From: Peronospora farinosa
Lineage: Eukaryota > Oomycota > Peronosporomycetes > Peronosporales > Peronosporaceae
Length of the DNA stretch: 64,000 nt
Assembly: GCA_947646735.1 (NCBI GenBank)
Contig: CANTFK010000983.1
Span: 744,001-808,000 of the forward strand
Direction: 5' to 3'
In this document: piece after piece, positions 32,816 through 42,184 of the stretch
Layout of the letters: every line of letters begins with the position of its first letter
Position numbering within the stretch: position 1 is the stretch's first letter
Made by a program: the position numbers and the translations under genes
The notes under the pieces: generated by a model
Seen by the model: the letters and a program-made list of their open reading frames with translations, nothing else
Told to the model about the DNA's origin: nothing
The model's database searches: none

Positions 32816-34300
32816 ATGTTTATCGATACAATCTTTCGATTGCACGGTTTACCCCGTGAACTTGTGTCCGATAGGGACCCCCGGTTCACGGCTGAGTTTT
32901 GGCGTTCCGTGTTCCGAACACTTGGAACACGGCTCACAATGTCGACTTCTGACCATCCAGAAACTGATGGTCAGACTGAACGCGCCAATCGCGTCCTCGA
33001 AGAGATTCTTCGAGGGTACGTCCACTCGTTTACGAGTTGGAGTGAGTTCTTGTCGATGGTCGAATTCGCCATCAACAACTCCGTGCATGCCTCCACGACG
33101 CATACACCGTTCTACGTGAATGGCCTTCGCCATCCACGTGTCCCCACCTTAGTAGAGGGTGACTCTAATTTAAGGGGGGGAGGAACTCGCTCGAGCGAGA
33201 ACCAATCTGGCTCTTGCTCATCACGCGACGACGTTATGGTCGACGCGAAAGTAACTGAAGTCGTACCATTCGACTTCGGTGAAGAGGAAGAAAGTAAGAG
33301 CGATGACGCTCTTACTGAAAACGATGCTGAAGATATCAGCATCGTTCGAGGTATCACAAGTGAGAACAGTAATGTTCTCACTGCATTAGTAACCGATATC
33401 TCTGCAGTGCATTCACAATGCACTGCAGCCAAAAGCAACGAGTCAGCTGAGGATTTCCTGCTGACTCGTGAAGCGGTAGTCCGTTTCGTGCAAGACTCCA
33501 TCGCGGAAGCGGTGGATAAGCAAAAGCGAAACGCAGACAATAATGGAAGGGCAAATGCTGAAACATTTATTGAAGGTGATTTAGTTTTACTGTCAACAGT
33601 AAACCTACCTAAACATGTAGTGACTAACGTGGGCAGCAATAAATTGTTGCCCAAGTACATCGGCCCGTTTCGTGTATTGCGCCGCCTAGGCAACGCATAC
33701 ACGATCGAGTTGCCACGCAGGATGCGTACGCATCCTACGTTTTACGTGGGACGTCTTCGTCCGTACGTTCAGTACGCGGCTTCTTCGAACGACGAAGATA
33801 GCCATTACTCTCAAGAATCCCCTTCAGATTCTTGTTGTCACGAATCAGATTCGATATCTGGTCGTGTAGAGATGAGATCTTCCCATGATATTGGACGATC
33901 TCCTGACGAGCTGTCGCCAGCTCGTTACTCAGAGAATGAACTCGCCGTTCATTCTCCAATAGTGCGACAGCATTGTTCGCCCGAGACCTCTCATGGTCAA
34001 ACCCAAGCTGTCGCACAATGTCCTCTAAGCGGCGACGCTTATCCCGTTCGTGATCAACATCACAACGGAGCTCACGAGTTACACGGGCAAACCCGTCTAA
34101 CTCAGCAGCCAAGTCCGATGAAAGAATCGGACAGGGTTTTCCCTCCACCACCGCATCCGCTGGTGGACTCCCATGGTGGGAAGCGCTTCCTCGTGGAACA
34201 CTTACTAAAGCACCGCGAGGTGAAGGGACGTCGGACGAGTTATCTCGTCCGGTGGCGTGGCTATCCGCCTTCGGCGGATAGCTGGGAACCTCGGGCCTAA
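32816..34300 (+). CDS. Gypsy-A integrase core end, GPF/Y module and chromodomain
   Basis: 494-codon frame: LVSDRDPRFTAEFW near residue 17 and ETDGQTERANRVLEE near 45 (second and third catalytic residues), GPF/Y module LLPKYIGPFRVLRRLGNAYT near 290, HPTFYVGRLRPYV, and chromodomain HLLKHREVKGRRTSYLVRWR near 465. The first catalytic block (SMDFVFGFPKD) lies upstream at about 32680 in another frame, with further breaks and a TGA at 32813, so integrase is interrupted. 33735-34300 is overlapped by the antisense frame. Confidence 0.82.
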   Translation: MFIDTIFRLHGLPRELVSDRDPRFTAEFWRSVFRTLGTRLTMSTSDHPETDGQTERANRVLEEILRGYVHSFTSWSEFLSMVEFAINNSVHASTTHTPFYVNGLRHPRVPTLVEGDSNLRGGGTRSSENQSGSCSSRDDVMVDAKVTEVVPFDFGEEEESKSDDALTENDAEDISIVRGITSENSNVLTALVTDISAVHSQCTAAKSNESAEDFLLTREAVVRFVQDSIAEAVDKQKRNADNNGRANAETFIEGDLVLLSTVNLPKHVVTNVGSNKLLPKYIGPFRVLRRLGNAYTIELPRRMRTHPTFYVGRLRPYVQYAASSNDEDSHYSQESPSDSCCHESDSISGRVEMRSSHDIGRSPDELSPARYSENELAVHSPIVRQHCSPETSHGQTQAVAQCPLSGDAYPVRDQHHNGAHELHGQTRLTQQPSPMKESDRVFPPPPHPLVDSHGGKRFLVEHLLKHREVKGRRTSYLVRWRGYPPSADSWEPRA

Positions 34301-34427
34301 CTGATGGCCGACGTTCCCGGCCTTGTCGAACAGTACGACAAGGGGCACCCGATGGTGAAGGACCATCGGAAAACGAGCGCCCAGCGCGTTCGTAAAGGGA
34401 TTGCAAAGTAGCAATCCCTTTACGCAT
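33735..34427 (-). CDS. Gypsy-A antisense ORF, coiled-coil part
   Basis: 230 codons from ATG 34427, opposite to the pol tail and chromodomain. The N-terminal half is Pro/Ser/Arg-rich. The C-terminal half is a clear heptad coiled coil (DHERDKRRRLEDIVRQLGFD, ALLENERRVHSLSNELATAR, LHDQISNLIRDNKNLKGILE). A basic end (RRSKKPRTERT) follows. It is one frame off the preceding antisense part at 34525-35451. Gypsy-D and -C have coiled-coil ends at the same place. Function unknown. Confidence 0.55.
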   Translation of the reverse strand: MRKGIATLQSLYERAGRSFSDGPSPSGAPCRTVRQGRERRPSVRPEVPSYPPKADSHATGRDNSSDVPSPRGALVSVPRGSASHHGSPPADAVVEGKPCPILSSDLAAELDGFARVTRELRCDVDHERDKRRRLEDIVRQLGFDHERSRANNAVALLENERRVHSLSNELATARQEIVQYHGKISSLHDQISNLIRDNKNLKGILESNGYLRRSKKPRTERTDEDVPRKT

Positions 34428-34524
34428 CTCAATAGATGCGAGCCCTCCACCAGGGCTCAGTAAGGAGGTACGCCTTCTTAGGCGCTCTTGACAAGGTGCT
34501 CAGGCACCCCGGGCATGGGCCGCC

Positions 34525-35451
34525 CTAAGAGAGGCATAACAGGCCTGCCTCTCTAGATACCCGGTGCAAACGATAGCATGCACCGGACGTACTTCGTCTC
34601 TCAAACTTATTGCGGCTAGCATAAAGTCTTTGAAACCAAGCCTCTTTTCCAACGTTTAAGACGTTGGCGATAAACGCGTTCCAACATTGAAGGAACGCGT
34701 CAGCCTCACGCTTCTTGTGTGAGCCATACCATCGATGCTTCAGAAACACATCGATGTAATAATCGTTCTCAGTGCGAAAGTTCTTCGCACTGGCGTCAAG
34801 GCCGTGAAGCTTTGACGCATCAAACAACGGTCTGGAGAACCGTTCGTTGGTCTTTCCAGACCAACGATCAAGCAGATGCTTAGATAGCATCCATGGCTTG
34901 CGATCAGGAGCAAGACGCAATACGCTGCGGTCTAAAGCCTCCTGCGTGGTGTCAACAGAAGTACCGACACCACGAGCATTAGTGTCAACAGAAGTACCGA
35001 CACTATGATTATTGATGTCAGTAGAAGCACTGACATCACCCTTACGGTCCCCACCCGAGTCACTATCCTTCGACTCGTTTGGCGAGTCGCCTGATTCATC
35101 AGACGACCCGAACATTTCACGGTACATTGATTCACTCAATGTACCACGATCCCTCTTCGTTAAATTCGACGACGAGGTATCACCCCGGGGAGAGCCCGGG
35201 AGTGGAATAGGTGACTTTGAGCCGGATGCGTGATCCTACTCACCAGAGTAGTCAACGACTAACTCTGGGTCAACATCTTCACGTGGCGAAGCGCTACGTG
35301 AACCTGCAACAGGCGTTGCAGGCTGACGTTGACTTCCAGCTGAAACATTAGTGTCTGCTGGCTGAGGCTGTGAAGCCTCAGTAGCGGCTGCACACAGGCG
35401 TGCAGCCGAGCTCTTGGCTGCCTTAGCAGCGACGCGCATTGACTTTGTCAT
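34525..35451 (-). CDS. Gypsy-A antisense ORF, N-terminal and central part (one in-frame TAG)
   Basis: From ATG 35451 (MTKSMRVAAKAAKSSAARL), 94 bp inside the 3' LTR, through acidic DPELVVDYSGE to TAG at 35236-35238, then the same frame continues to 34525. After the stop: Ser/Asp-rich (SSDESGDSPNESKDSDSGGD), repeats of VGTSVDT, and a central domain (WMLSKHLLDRWSGKTNERFS, FLQCWNAFIANVLNVGKEAW). Acidic VVDYS and W-x-AFI match the antisense frames of Gypsy-D and -C. The region is not pol; it lies between pol and LTR. Confidence 0.6.
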
Positions 35452-35545
35452 AGCGTAATTGTTGAATGAAAGAAAATTCAACTAGTTCTCCTTTCCCATA
35501 GTCACTAAACAGTCACTAATGTGACTGTTGGTTGAGGGGGGGTGA

Positions 35546-36006
35546 TGTAACGGGGTGAGCTCGTTACATAATATTGACACTTATATGAAGTGTCAATAAA
35601 ATATTATTATAACTAATAATATTTTGACAATATTACCTTTTCTTATAATATTGTTCCTAGATCTCCTTGAAGTTGGAGATGCCCTCTTATTGGTTGATAT
35701 GGGCCATCATATTAACCAACGCGCTGACCAATGACCGATGGACGCGCGCAATGAGTGGAGGGCAAGTTGTCGACATACATAGTTGTAGTTTAATATAGTT
35801 AACATAGGTTATAACAGATTAGTTTTATTAAGATAGTTAACTATATTAAATACAGTTTTTCTTTTCCTCTACTTCTAAGCGTTTGTTTAGAAGTAAAGCT
35901 TCCTCTGCCTCTTGTGTAAGAGAGGTAATTGAGGCACCTGATTTCACTGTAATCAGTGAAAGTAGACTATACTGTAATCAGTATAGTCGGAGGGTGCCCC
36001 ATTACA
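35546..36006 (+). repeat. 3' LTR of Gypsy-A
   Basis: Four substitutions against the 5' copy, same hairpins. Followed by the CATTG duplication and Copia-1 integrase sequence. Confidence 0.92.
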
Positions 36007-36011
36007 CATTG

Positions 36012-36701
36012 CGCTCACGTCTGCACCATCATTGGTCGAAGCCAGGAGACGAAAGACTTTCGTGTTTACTTGCGCAAGGACAACGTTGTTGTCGTCACAC
36101 AACATGTCAAGAACATCGAGATTAACAGCGAAGAACGCACAATTGCAGCGCGAGCTCGAGAGAGACGACCGTGCAGATGCGAACACCAGAATCGACGCTC
36201 AAGAGTTAGGTTATGCGACGCAACGTGAGCAAAAGGCGTCTGGCAAGAAGCCAAAGAAAATGCTTAAGTGGACAAGACAACCGATTGCCACACGTGCAGC
36301 GTCGAAGAAGTCCGCTACAAGCCAGGACGAGGCCGCTCGTAGCACCGACGTGGTGAGCCACGTGCTCGAACCTGATCCGAAGAACTACCGCGAAGCGATC
36401 AAGAGCGCGCAATGTATTAATTGGAAAAAGGCGATGGAGGAGGAGATCGCGGCTCTCGAGGCCAACGACATGTGGACAGTTGTCTGTCGTCCGAGTGGCA
36501 GCACTGTCTTGCTTTCCAAGTGGGTATTAATGACTAAAACGACCGCGGACGGTGAGCTCGAAATTACTTGGTTGCCTGTAAAACCGAGCAAGTTCTGGTC
36601 GTTAATTACTCCCTGACCTTTGCTGTGGTCATGAATATGTCCACAGTGAAAGTGATCCTGGCACTTGTTGCGACGTGGGGCGTCCCGGCTCAGCACGGTG
36701 G
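36012..36701 (+). pseudogene. Copia-1 integrase end and reverse transcriptase remnant
   Basis: Resumes exactly after Gypsy-A: CTIIGRSQETKDFRVYLRKD, VTQHVKNIE, then RT N-terminus NWKKAMEEEIAALEANDMWT, STVLLSKWVLMTKTTADGEL, and MSTVKVILALVATWGVPAQH followed by GGIPNAYV, where the LINE interrupts. Frames shift several times. Same block order as Copia-B 42989-43713. Confidence 0.78.
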
Positions 36702-36747
36702 CATACCGAATGCGTATGTGTGTGAAAACAGACTGTCTATTTACCGT

Positions 36748-38625
36748 TTATGGTTTACAAGATTTCTGAAAAGTCATCAGCCATTCCAGTACCCTAGGAG
36801 TTGTCTCCTGTCGGTTACGTGGGCTATGCAGTACTGGCTGCCTGATGTTGATGGTGTCTTGGAACATTTCCGTTTCTAGGCGAAGGTAGACGCCTTTGCT
36901 CACATCTTTATCTCTCCGTTGTTCCCTGATAGCGACCGCTCGGAGTTGGCGAAGAAGGACTTGTTTGACTTCCGCTACCTCTTGCTCCGTGGACGCACTT
37001 TCCTGCTTATGAATACTTCTGTTCCGCTGAATCCAGAGCATGGTCACGCAGACGGAGCACGCTATCCACCATATTCTTTTCCAGGCCCGTTCAACGATGT
37101 CAGCTTTGTCTGGGAACATATGCTCAATATCTGCCCGCACTCTCGAAGGTAGCTCCGGTGCCGAGCGCGATAACGCTCCGAAACAGTCCCAGAGGATATG
37201 CAGGAGTCCTTCGTGTTGCCCGATGCAGGCCAGATGCCTCTTGCACGTCGATTCCATGTCGCGTCCCGGAAAGTACACATTCAACTGATGAGTAGCTACT
37301 CTGTAGCATACCCAGACCTGGTATTCCGTGAGAGTGTGTCCGTGATCCCAGAGTTGTGCCGGTGACTGCGACATCGGGAAGTGGTTACCGTCCTGTGAGC
37401 CGTCTCGTTGTTGTAGCCTGGTAATTACCGCCGTAAGTGCTGGATGAAGCTTTCGTTTGGCGCGATGGAATGGTTGGAGTTGAAGCGCCTTGAATGCGCG
37501 CATGTTGTTGATGGACGGTGGGAGACTCCATGGAAACCCATGTAGCAGCGGATGCGCCGTGTTGCGTGTTCTCTGTTGTAGATCCACCAGCTCCTGTTGA
37601 TCAGCTTCTGGCACATCGGTCATGTGATCGATGATCCAATGGAGTCCGTCGTTGGCTTGATGGAGGACAATAAGGGCGAGGTTGCTGCCGGCGTGTTCTT
37701 TCTGGCGCCCGTGTGTGACCCCCTGGTCTAGCAATGTCCAGGTGTACGTGTTCAATACCTCCGGCCCGTTCCGCAGCGTAAGCTGAGCCGGTATTTGCAT
37801 TTTTTTTGCTTCGTGCAGATAGAGACTTGCCATAAGTATGGCTGTTGCCCATAGCCCTAGTTTAGGCAGCGTGTGGTAAGTATTCAGTTTCGTTGTTGGG
37901 AGCCGAATACGGTAATTCAGCGTTGACACTCGCCGACTGTGTAGCTCAGCTATCGTGCAGGCGGGTAGTAGTGGATACATCTTTGTTGATAGCATAATCC
38001 CCTTGTCATCTTTTATCCAAGGATTCTGATCCCACCTGTAAGTCGCCCAAAAGTCCTTGTGCTCCTGGGTGTACATGTGTGTAATAGTCGGGATATCTTC
38101 ATAATTTTGGAGAAGTAAATCCTGGTCCGACCTGGTGGCCACGAGGTGTGTCACCAAGTGCTTCAAAATTCCATCACGATGCTGTTTGATGATCGTCCAT
38201 TCTTCTGGCGTCGGTGCGATCCACGCGCTTAATTCCGCTCTGATTTCCGGTTGTGGAGCCATTAGCGTGCTGTTTCTACCGGCTTTGGGTGATGCCGGTG
38301 AGATTCTCCACATAGCTGAGTCTTCCATATCTTGAAATGACCACGCTGCCCAAGCATAGAAGTAGCGATCGCGTTTCTGAATCAGACACTTCATCGCATG
38401 CTTAAGATTTTGAGTGCATATGGCGACGTCTATGGAGACGAGCCCTATCCCCCCGCCCCGCGTGGTGTGTATAGCAGGCCTGGATTGACCTTGTGTCTGC
38501 TGTTGCATGAAGACGTGGAGTGATGCTACATAAATTGCTTCTGTATGTTGTGCAGTTCTGCTCGAGCCCATTGCGGGAGCTGGAAGACAGAACTGTAAAT
38601 AACACTGCTGGTAGCATGACAGCAT
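36748..38625 (-). CDS. LINE ORF2, C-terminal 625 codons
   Basis: Long open frame after RT. Near residue 470 it has a CCHC-like zinc motif (HLACIGQHEGLLHILWDC), typical of the LINE C-terminal zf-RVT region, then a helical part (ERAWKRIWWIACSVCVTMLW) and a closing RVLEWLMTFQKSC. The short LINE at 55196 has the same pattern (HLFWGC, then WLITYQRSC). First residues overlap the RT frame out of phase, so the polyprotein is interrupted upstream. Confidence 0.75.
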   Translation of the reverse strand: MLSCYQQCYLQFCLPAPAMGSSRTAQHTEAIYVASLHVFMQQQTQGQSRPAIHTTRGGGIGLVSIDVAICTQNLKHAMKCLIQKRDRYFYAWAAWSFQDMEDSAMWRISPASPKAGRNSTLMAPQPEIRAELSAWIAPTPEEWTIIKQHRDGILKHLVTHLVATRSDQDLLLQNYEDIPTITHMYTQEHKDFWATYRWDQNPWIKDDKGIMLSTKMYPLLPACTIAELHSRRVSTLNYRIRLPTTKLNTYHTLPKLGLWATAILMASLYLHEAKKMQIPAQLTLRNGPEVLNTYTWTLLDQGVTHGRQKEHAGSNLALIVLHQANDGLHWIIDHMTDVPEADQQELVDLQQRTRNTAHPLLHGFPWSLPPSINNMRAFKALQLQPFHRAKRKLHPALTAVITRLQQRDGSQDGNHFPMSQSPAQLWDHGHTLTEYQVWVCYRVATHQLNVYFPGRDMESTCKRHLACIGQHEGLLHILWDCFGALSRSAPELPSRVRADIEHMFPDKADIVERAWKRIWWIACSVCVTMLWIQRNRSIHKQESASTEQEVAEVKQVLLRQLRAVAIREQRRDKDVSKGVYLRLETEMFQDTINIRQPVLHSPRNRQETTPRVLEWLMTFQKSCKP

Positions 38626-38629
38626 TCAG

Positions 38630-40174
38630 TAGCAGTATCCTCACGGCGACGCTGGTTGAGAGGCTTGCCGCGGTGGCTAGACGCTTTCTGACGTTTCGAA
38701 TCCGTAAGGCCCAATTTGCGTCAACCAGGTCTCCAGTCCCCACCTGGTACCCTAAATACCTAGCCGTTTGACCATGACGGAGTACTAGAATTCCTTCATA
38801 ATCGGAGATTGCGACCGCTGTATTGAGGAAAATCAGTACACTCTTCGCTGGTTGTACAGACAGCCCGGAGAGCTCCCCGAAGCGATGAACGATGCTCATT
38901 ACCTCCGGTATCTGCCCCGCGTGGTGTAACAAACCGCCGAATCATCAACAAAAGCGGAGAATTTTTTTGTTCCTGGGTAGGAATGCCTGGATGCCGCAAC
39001 CCCCGTATCTGGGTACTTTGCAGTAGTGCGATTGCTAGTATTTCCGCCACGAGAAGAAAAAGTAGTGGTGCTAAGGGACAACCCTGTCGGATGCCCGTGA
39101 GTACGGGAATCAAGTCGGATAATATCCCATTGACTACAAATTGGGCAGTAGTGTTACGGTGGAGGTTCCGAATCATTGTAATGACGGACTCCGCAAAACC
39201 GAAATACCGCTTAACTTCAAACAAAAAATCGCGCGAGACCGTGTCATATGCCTTGCGAAAATCCAGCAATAAAATTGCTCGACTATCCGCAGGCTCCAGG
39301 CCCGGTTCGTGTTGCGCCGTTACAAGGTGTGCCATCATCATCATGACTGGTTTGACATCTGTCTTCCATGTACAAAACCTTGTTGAGTGTCTTGGATAGG
39401 AACCCCTAACACTTTTTGTACGCGATGAGATAGTACCTTGGCGACGACTTTGTAGCCTGACTGTAGCAACGCTATCGGTCGATAATCCATTGCATCCACC
39501 GAATCCCCCTTCTTCCGGAGCGGGATAATTAATCCCTCCAAAAAGGAGGCTGGTGGCGTTCTTCCCTGCAGTATGTCGTTGCCTATCGGGACGAGTGCCG
39601 GTGCAAGTAGTGCTTTATAGTCCTTAATGAAATCGTTGGTGAGCCCGTCCGGCCCAGCCGCTTTATGTCGGGAGAGCGACGTGGTGGCCCGAAGGACCTC
39701 TGCCAACGAGATAGGTTCCATGAGTATCTCGTTGTCGTCCTGGGTTAGGATACGATCGGTTGACATGGTTATAAAGTCTTGTAACGCCTGTTTGAGAGCT
39801 GTGGCGGGTACAATACTGTGAATGTGACAGAGAATTGGCCGCCACTCGGATGCGAAATGGTTTGCAGTTGTATATCCTTTGCGGAAAGGCTGCCCATTGA
39901 TCCGTCGCAGCCCGGAAATGGATTGGTCTTTTTCCCAGTTCGAGGCCCGCTTAAATTGCCATCGCAGACTATCCATAGTCCGTTCCAGGCGGATGCCCTG
40001 TCGAATGGTTTGTGCCAGTCGAAGCTCCTCTTCAATTGTCTGTATGAAACTCTTTCGCGTCAGCAGGTGCGTGCGGGCCTGAGCCTGGATTCTCTGTCGG
40101 AATCGACGTGCCCTCTGCGTTTCCTTTTTCGTTATTCGCCGGATACTTGAGCTGCAGTCGAGGACCGCTTTGTC
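38630..40174 (-). pseudogene. LINE reverse transcriptase
   Basis: 39341-40174: AAGPDGLTNDFIKDY, EGLIIPLRKKGDSVDAMDYR, YKVVAKVLSHRVQKVLGVPI, QQGFVHGR. 38796-39344: AILLLDFRKAYDTVSRDF, GIRQGCPLAPLLFLLVAEIL. The catalytic block FVDDSAV lies in a third frame near 38935. Two or more frameshifts. Upstream, the reading frame continues on the far side of Copia-B (45235 on) once a single CCATG copy is counted. Confidence 0.83.
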
Positions 40175-40179
40175 CCATG

Positions 40180-40432
40180 TGTTAGAAAAAGGCACGGTTG
40201 AAGTTACAGTTGAGGAAACGGCTGACGACTTAGAAAGGCGTTTGAGGATCAGTTGAGTGATTGATTGGACAGGTGCGTGGATGGGTGATTGATTGGACAA
40301 GAGTGATGGAGAACAAGAACAACTAGTCCATCATGCTAGCACGAAAAAGATAACACTACAAACAATGTCAGAATCCTTTTATCACAGTGCCGCCGACTTC
40401 CTCTCTACAGCTTGCATCATGGCAAGCGAACA
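40180..40432 (+). repeat. 5' LTR of Copia-B
   Basis: TGTTAGAAAAAGG to GCAAGCGAACA; differs from the 3' copy at two G/A positions. Confidence 0.93.
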
Positions 40433-40446
40433 GGTTATGAGCCCAA
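40433..40446 (+). other. Primer-binding site of Copia-B
   Basis: GGTTATGAGCCCAA directly after the LTR, identical in its first 13 bases to Copia-1. Complementary to the initiator tRNA-Met anticodon arm. The Gag ATG at 40437 is inside it. Confidence 0.6.
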
Positions 40447-41379
40447 GACGGGAAGCAAACGACGACACCAACGCGGCACAGGCGCCGCCGGCAACCGGTC
40501 ACGAAAGGGCCGCGGCCGCGCCTGCTACGGTCGTCTCTCCCACCGCTCACGCAAGGAGCCCGGATCCTGACGCACTGGAGAGGGTCCTCAAGATGCTCAC
40601 GGGCATGGACTTGCGAATGCAGAAGATGGAAGCGTCCCAAGCACGCATGGACGAAGACGAGCGCATGCGTGGCGCTCACGAGAGCGAGCTGTTTTCGATC
40701 AGAGCTCGGGGCGGACTTCGCAGGGCGACTCCACGGCGGAGCAATGGAGTTTGAGGACTTGCACGATCTGCTGTCTCAGCAGCAACTGCGGCGTGCACCA
40801 GCGCGGCTCGAAGACCTACGGATGCGAGCGAGAGAGCAGCTGCAGCAGCGTGCTGATCCGTTGCCTCAGTCGCCTGCCCCATTGCCACCAGACCAGCCGC
40901 CACCAGTGCCTCAGACGATGCCGGCAGCTCCAGAGCAGCCAGTACAGCAGCGGCAACAAGTGATGCCGATGCAGTATCGCACTCCGTATGCCAGGCAGCG
41001 CAAGCTGGCGATCAGCAAGTTCGATGGCACTGAGGTGTACGTTGGACTCGGCTCCGGCTTCTTCGACTGGGGCAAGACGTTTTGGCGCCAGGTCGACATG
41101 GCACAGGAGTCTTGCGGTTTCCTGTGTAGCGAGAATGTGAAGACTGACGTGCTCGGGAAGTACCTCACTGGCACTGCCGAGCGGTATTTCAGCAAGCAGG
41201 TCGACACGTGGTGGGCCGTGCTGCCTACATTGCAGTACGTGATGCAGCGCATGCTGGACACGTTCAAGACGACGATAACCGCCGCTCAAGCGATGAAACT
41301 CTTCACGGCGAAGAAAGAGATCCTGGCCAGAACACTACTTGTATCTGGGCGCTGTCAGCGACGCTACGGGCGGCGCTGA
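40437..41379 (+). pseudogene. Copia-B gag
   Basis: ATG 40437 ([15 protein letters not shown]), frame to about 40740, then a shift to 40669-41379: coiled/glutamine-rich linker, [60 protein letters not shown]. Typical copia Gag (UBN2-like) region. A second shift near 41340 leads to the next frame. Confidence 0.8.
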
Positions 41380-42184
41380 GCAGCAGGTTCTGGACAACAT
41401 CGTGCGCTACGCCTCGTCTGAGCTGTCGACAATACTCATGGCGAAGTACCAGACGCACCGCATCGACTACCTCGTGCACACGGAAGAGCTCGCGCACTTC
41501 GCGCAAGCAATCGAGATGGAAGCTAGATCAGGAAGATCCTTCGGGAAGGAGGTCGTCGCGCACTTGGAAGAGTCCGCGTCGCGCAAGGAGACACGCACTT
41601 GCCACGGGTGTGGGAAGGTCGGCCATCTGAAGAAGGACTGTCGCAGCAAGAAGAATGACGACAGGAAGAGGGGCAGAGGCCCAAGAGACGGCGGCAGCAT
41701 CACGCTAGCTGTTGGTGAAGAAAGAGGTCGCAACGGCTCGCGCGCCACCGGGCAAAGCCTGGCGATGGCGATTGGTGACGACAGCGATGACGAAGATGAC
41801 GACTGGATACTCGATAGCGGTTCCAGCTGCCACCTTGTGAACGACGCATCCCTGCTGCGCAACGCGAGGGACTGCGATCAAGAGTGCCACTTAGCAGATG
41901 GGGAGACCATCAAGTTAACGCAAGTCGGAAGCGTCGTGCTGACTGTGCTCGCGAGAGGACAGCAGCAAGATGTGACGCTGACGGACGTGTATCTATCGCC
42001 CGAGTTATTGCGCAACATCATGTCCTACGGTAAGCTCGAGATCAAGGGTTTCAGGCTCGTCTACGACGGCGAGTCGCGCGCATTGGCACGACACAGCAAT
42101 GGCCAAGTCGCGTTCGATGTGGCGATGGACCACAATGTGCTCTACGTCCAGACATTCGCAGACTCGCGAGCGACGAGCGCCTAG
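41339..42184 (+). pseudogene. Copia-B gag end and aspartic protease
   Basis: 281-codon frame: SSELSTILMAKYQTHRIDYL, CCHC knuckle CHGCGKVGHLKKDC near residue 85, then protease WILDSGSSCHLVND near residue 155 with the canonical DSG. Ends by frameshift near 42180. Confidence 0.83.

Larger units (their letters stand above)
27879..36006 (+). mobile_element. Gypsy-A: near full-length Ty3/gypsy element, 8128 bp
   Basis: LTRs 27879-28339 and 35546-36006 (461 bp, 4 differences by eye), flanked by CATTG at 27874-27878 and 36007-36011. Primer-binding site TGGTAGCACTTCGTGG at 28341; purine tract GAGGGGGGG before 35546. Order: gag (two frames), protease, RT, RNase H, integrase, chromodomain, then an antisense frame. 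Integrase has frame breaks, so it is probably not autonomous. The whole element is saturated with short inverted repeats. Confidence 0.93.

Noticed and set aside
32772..33119. 115-codon plus-strand frame in Gypsy-A
   Set aside because: Out-of-frame reading over the integrase break; the real integrase is in the 32816-34300 frame.
40180..40300. N-terminal 40 residues of the minus-strand frame 39341-40300 (MSNQSPIHAPV...)
   Set aside because: This part is antisense of the Copia-B LTR; the same residues appear at 45102 from the other LTR. The LINE reading really ends at 40174.
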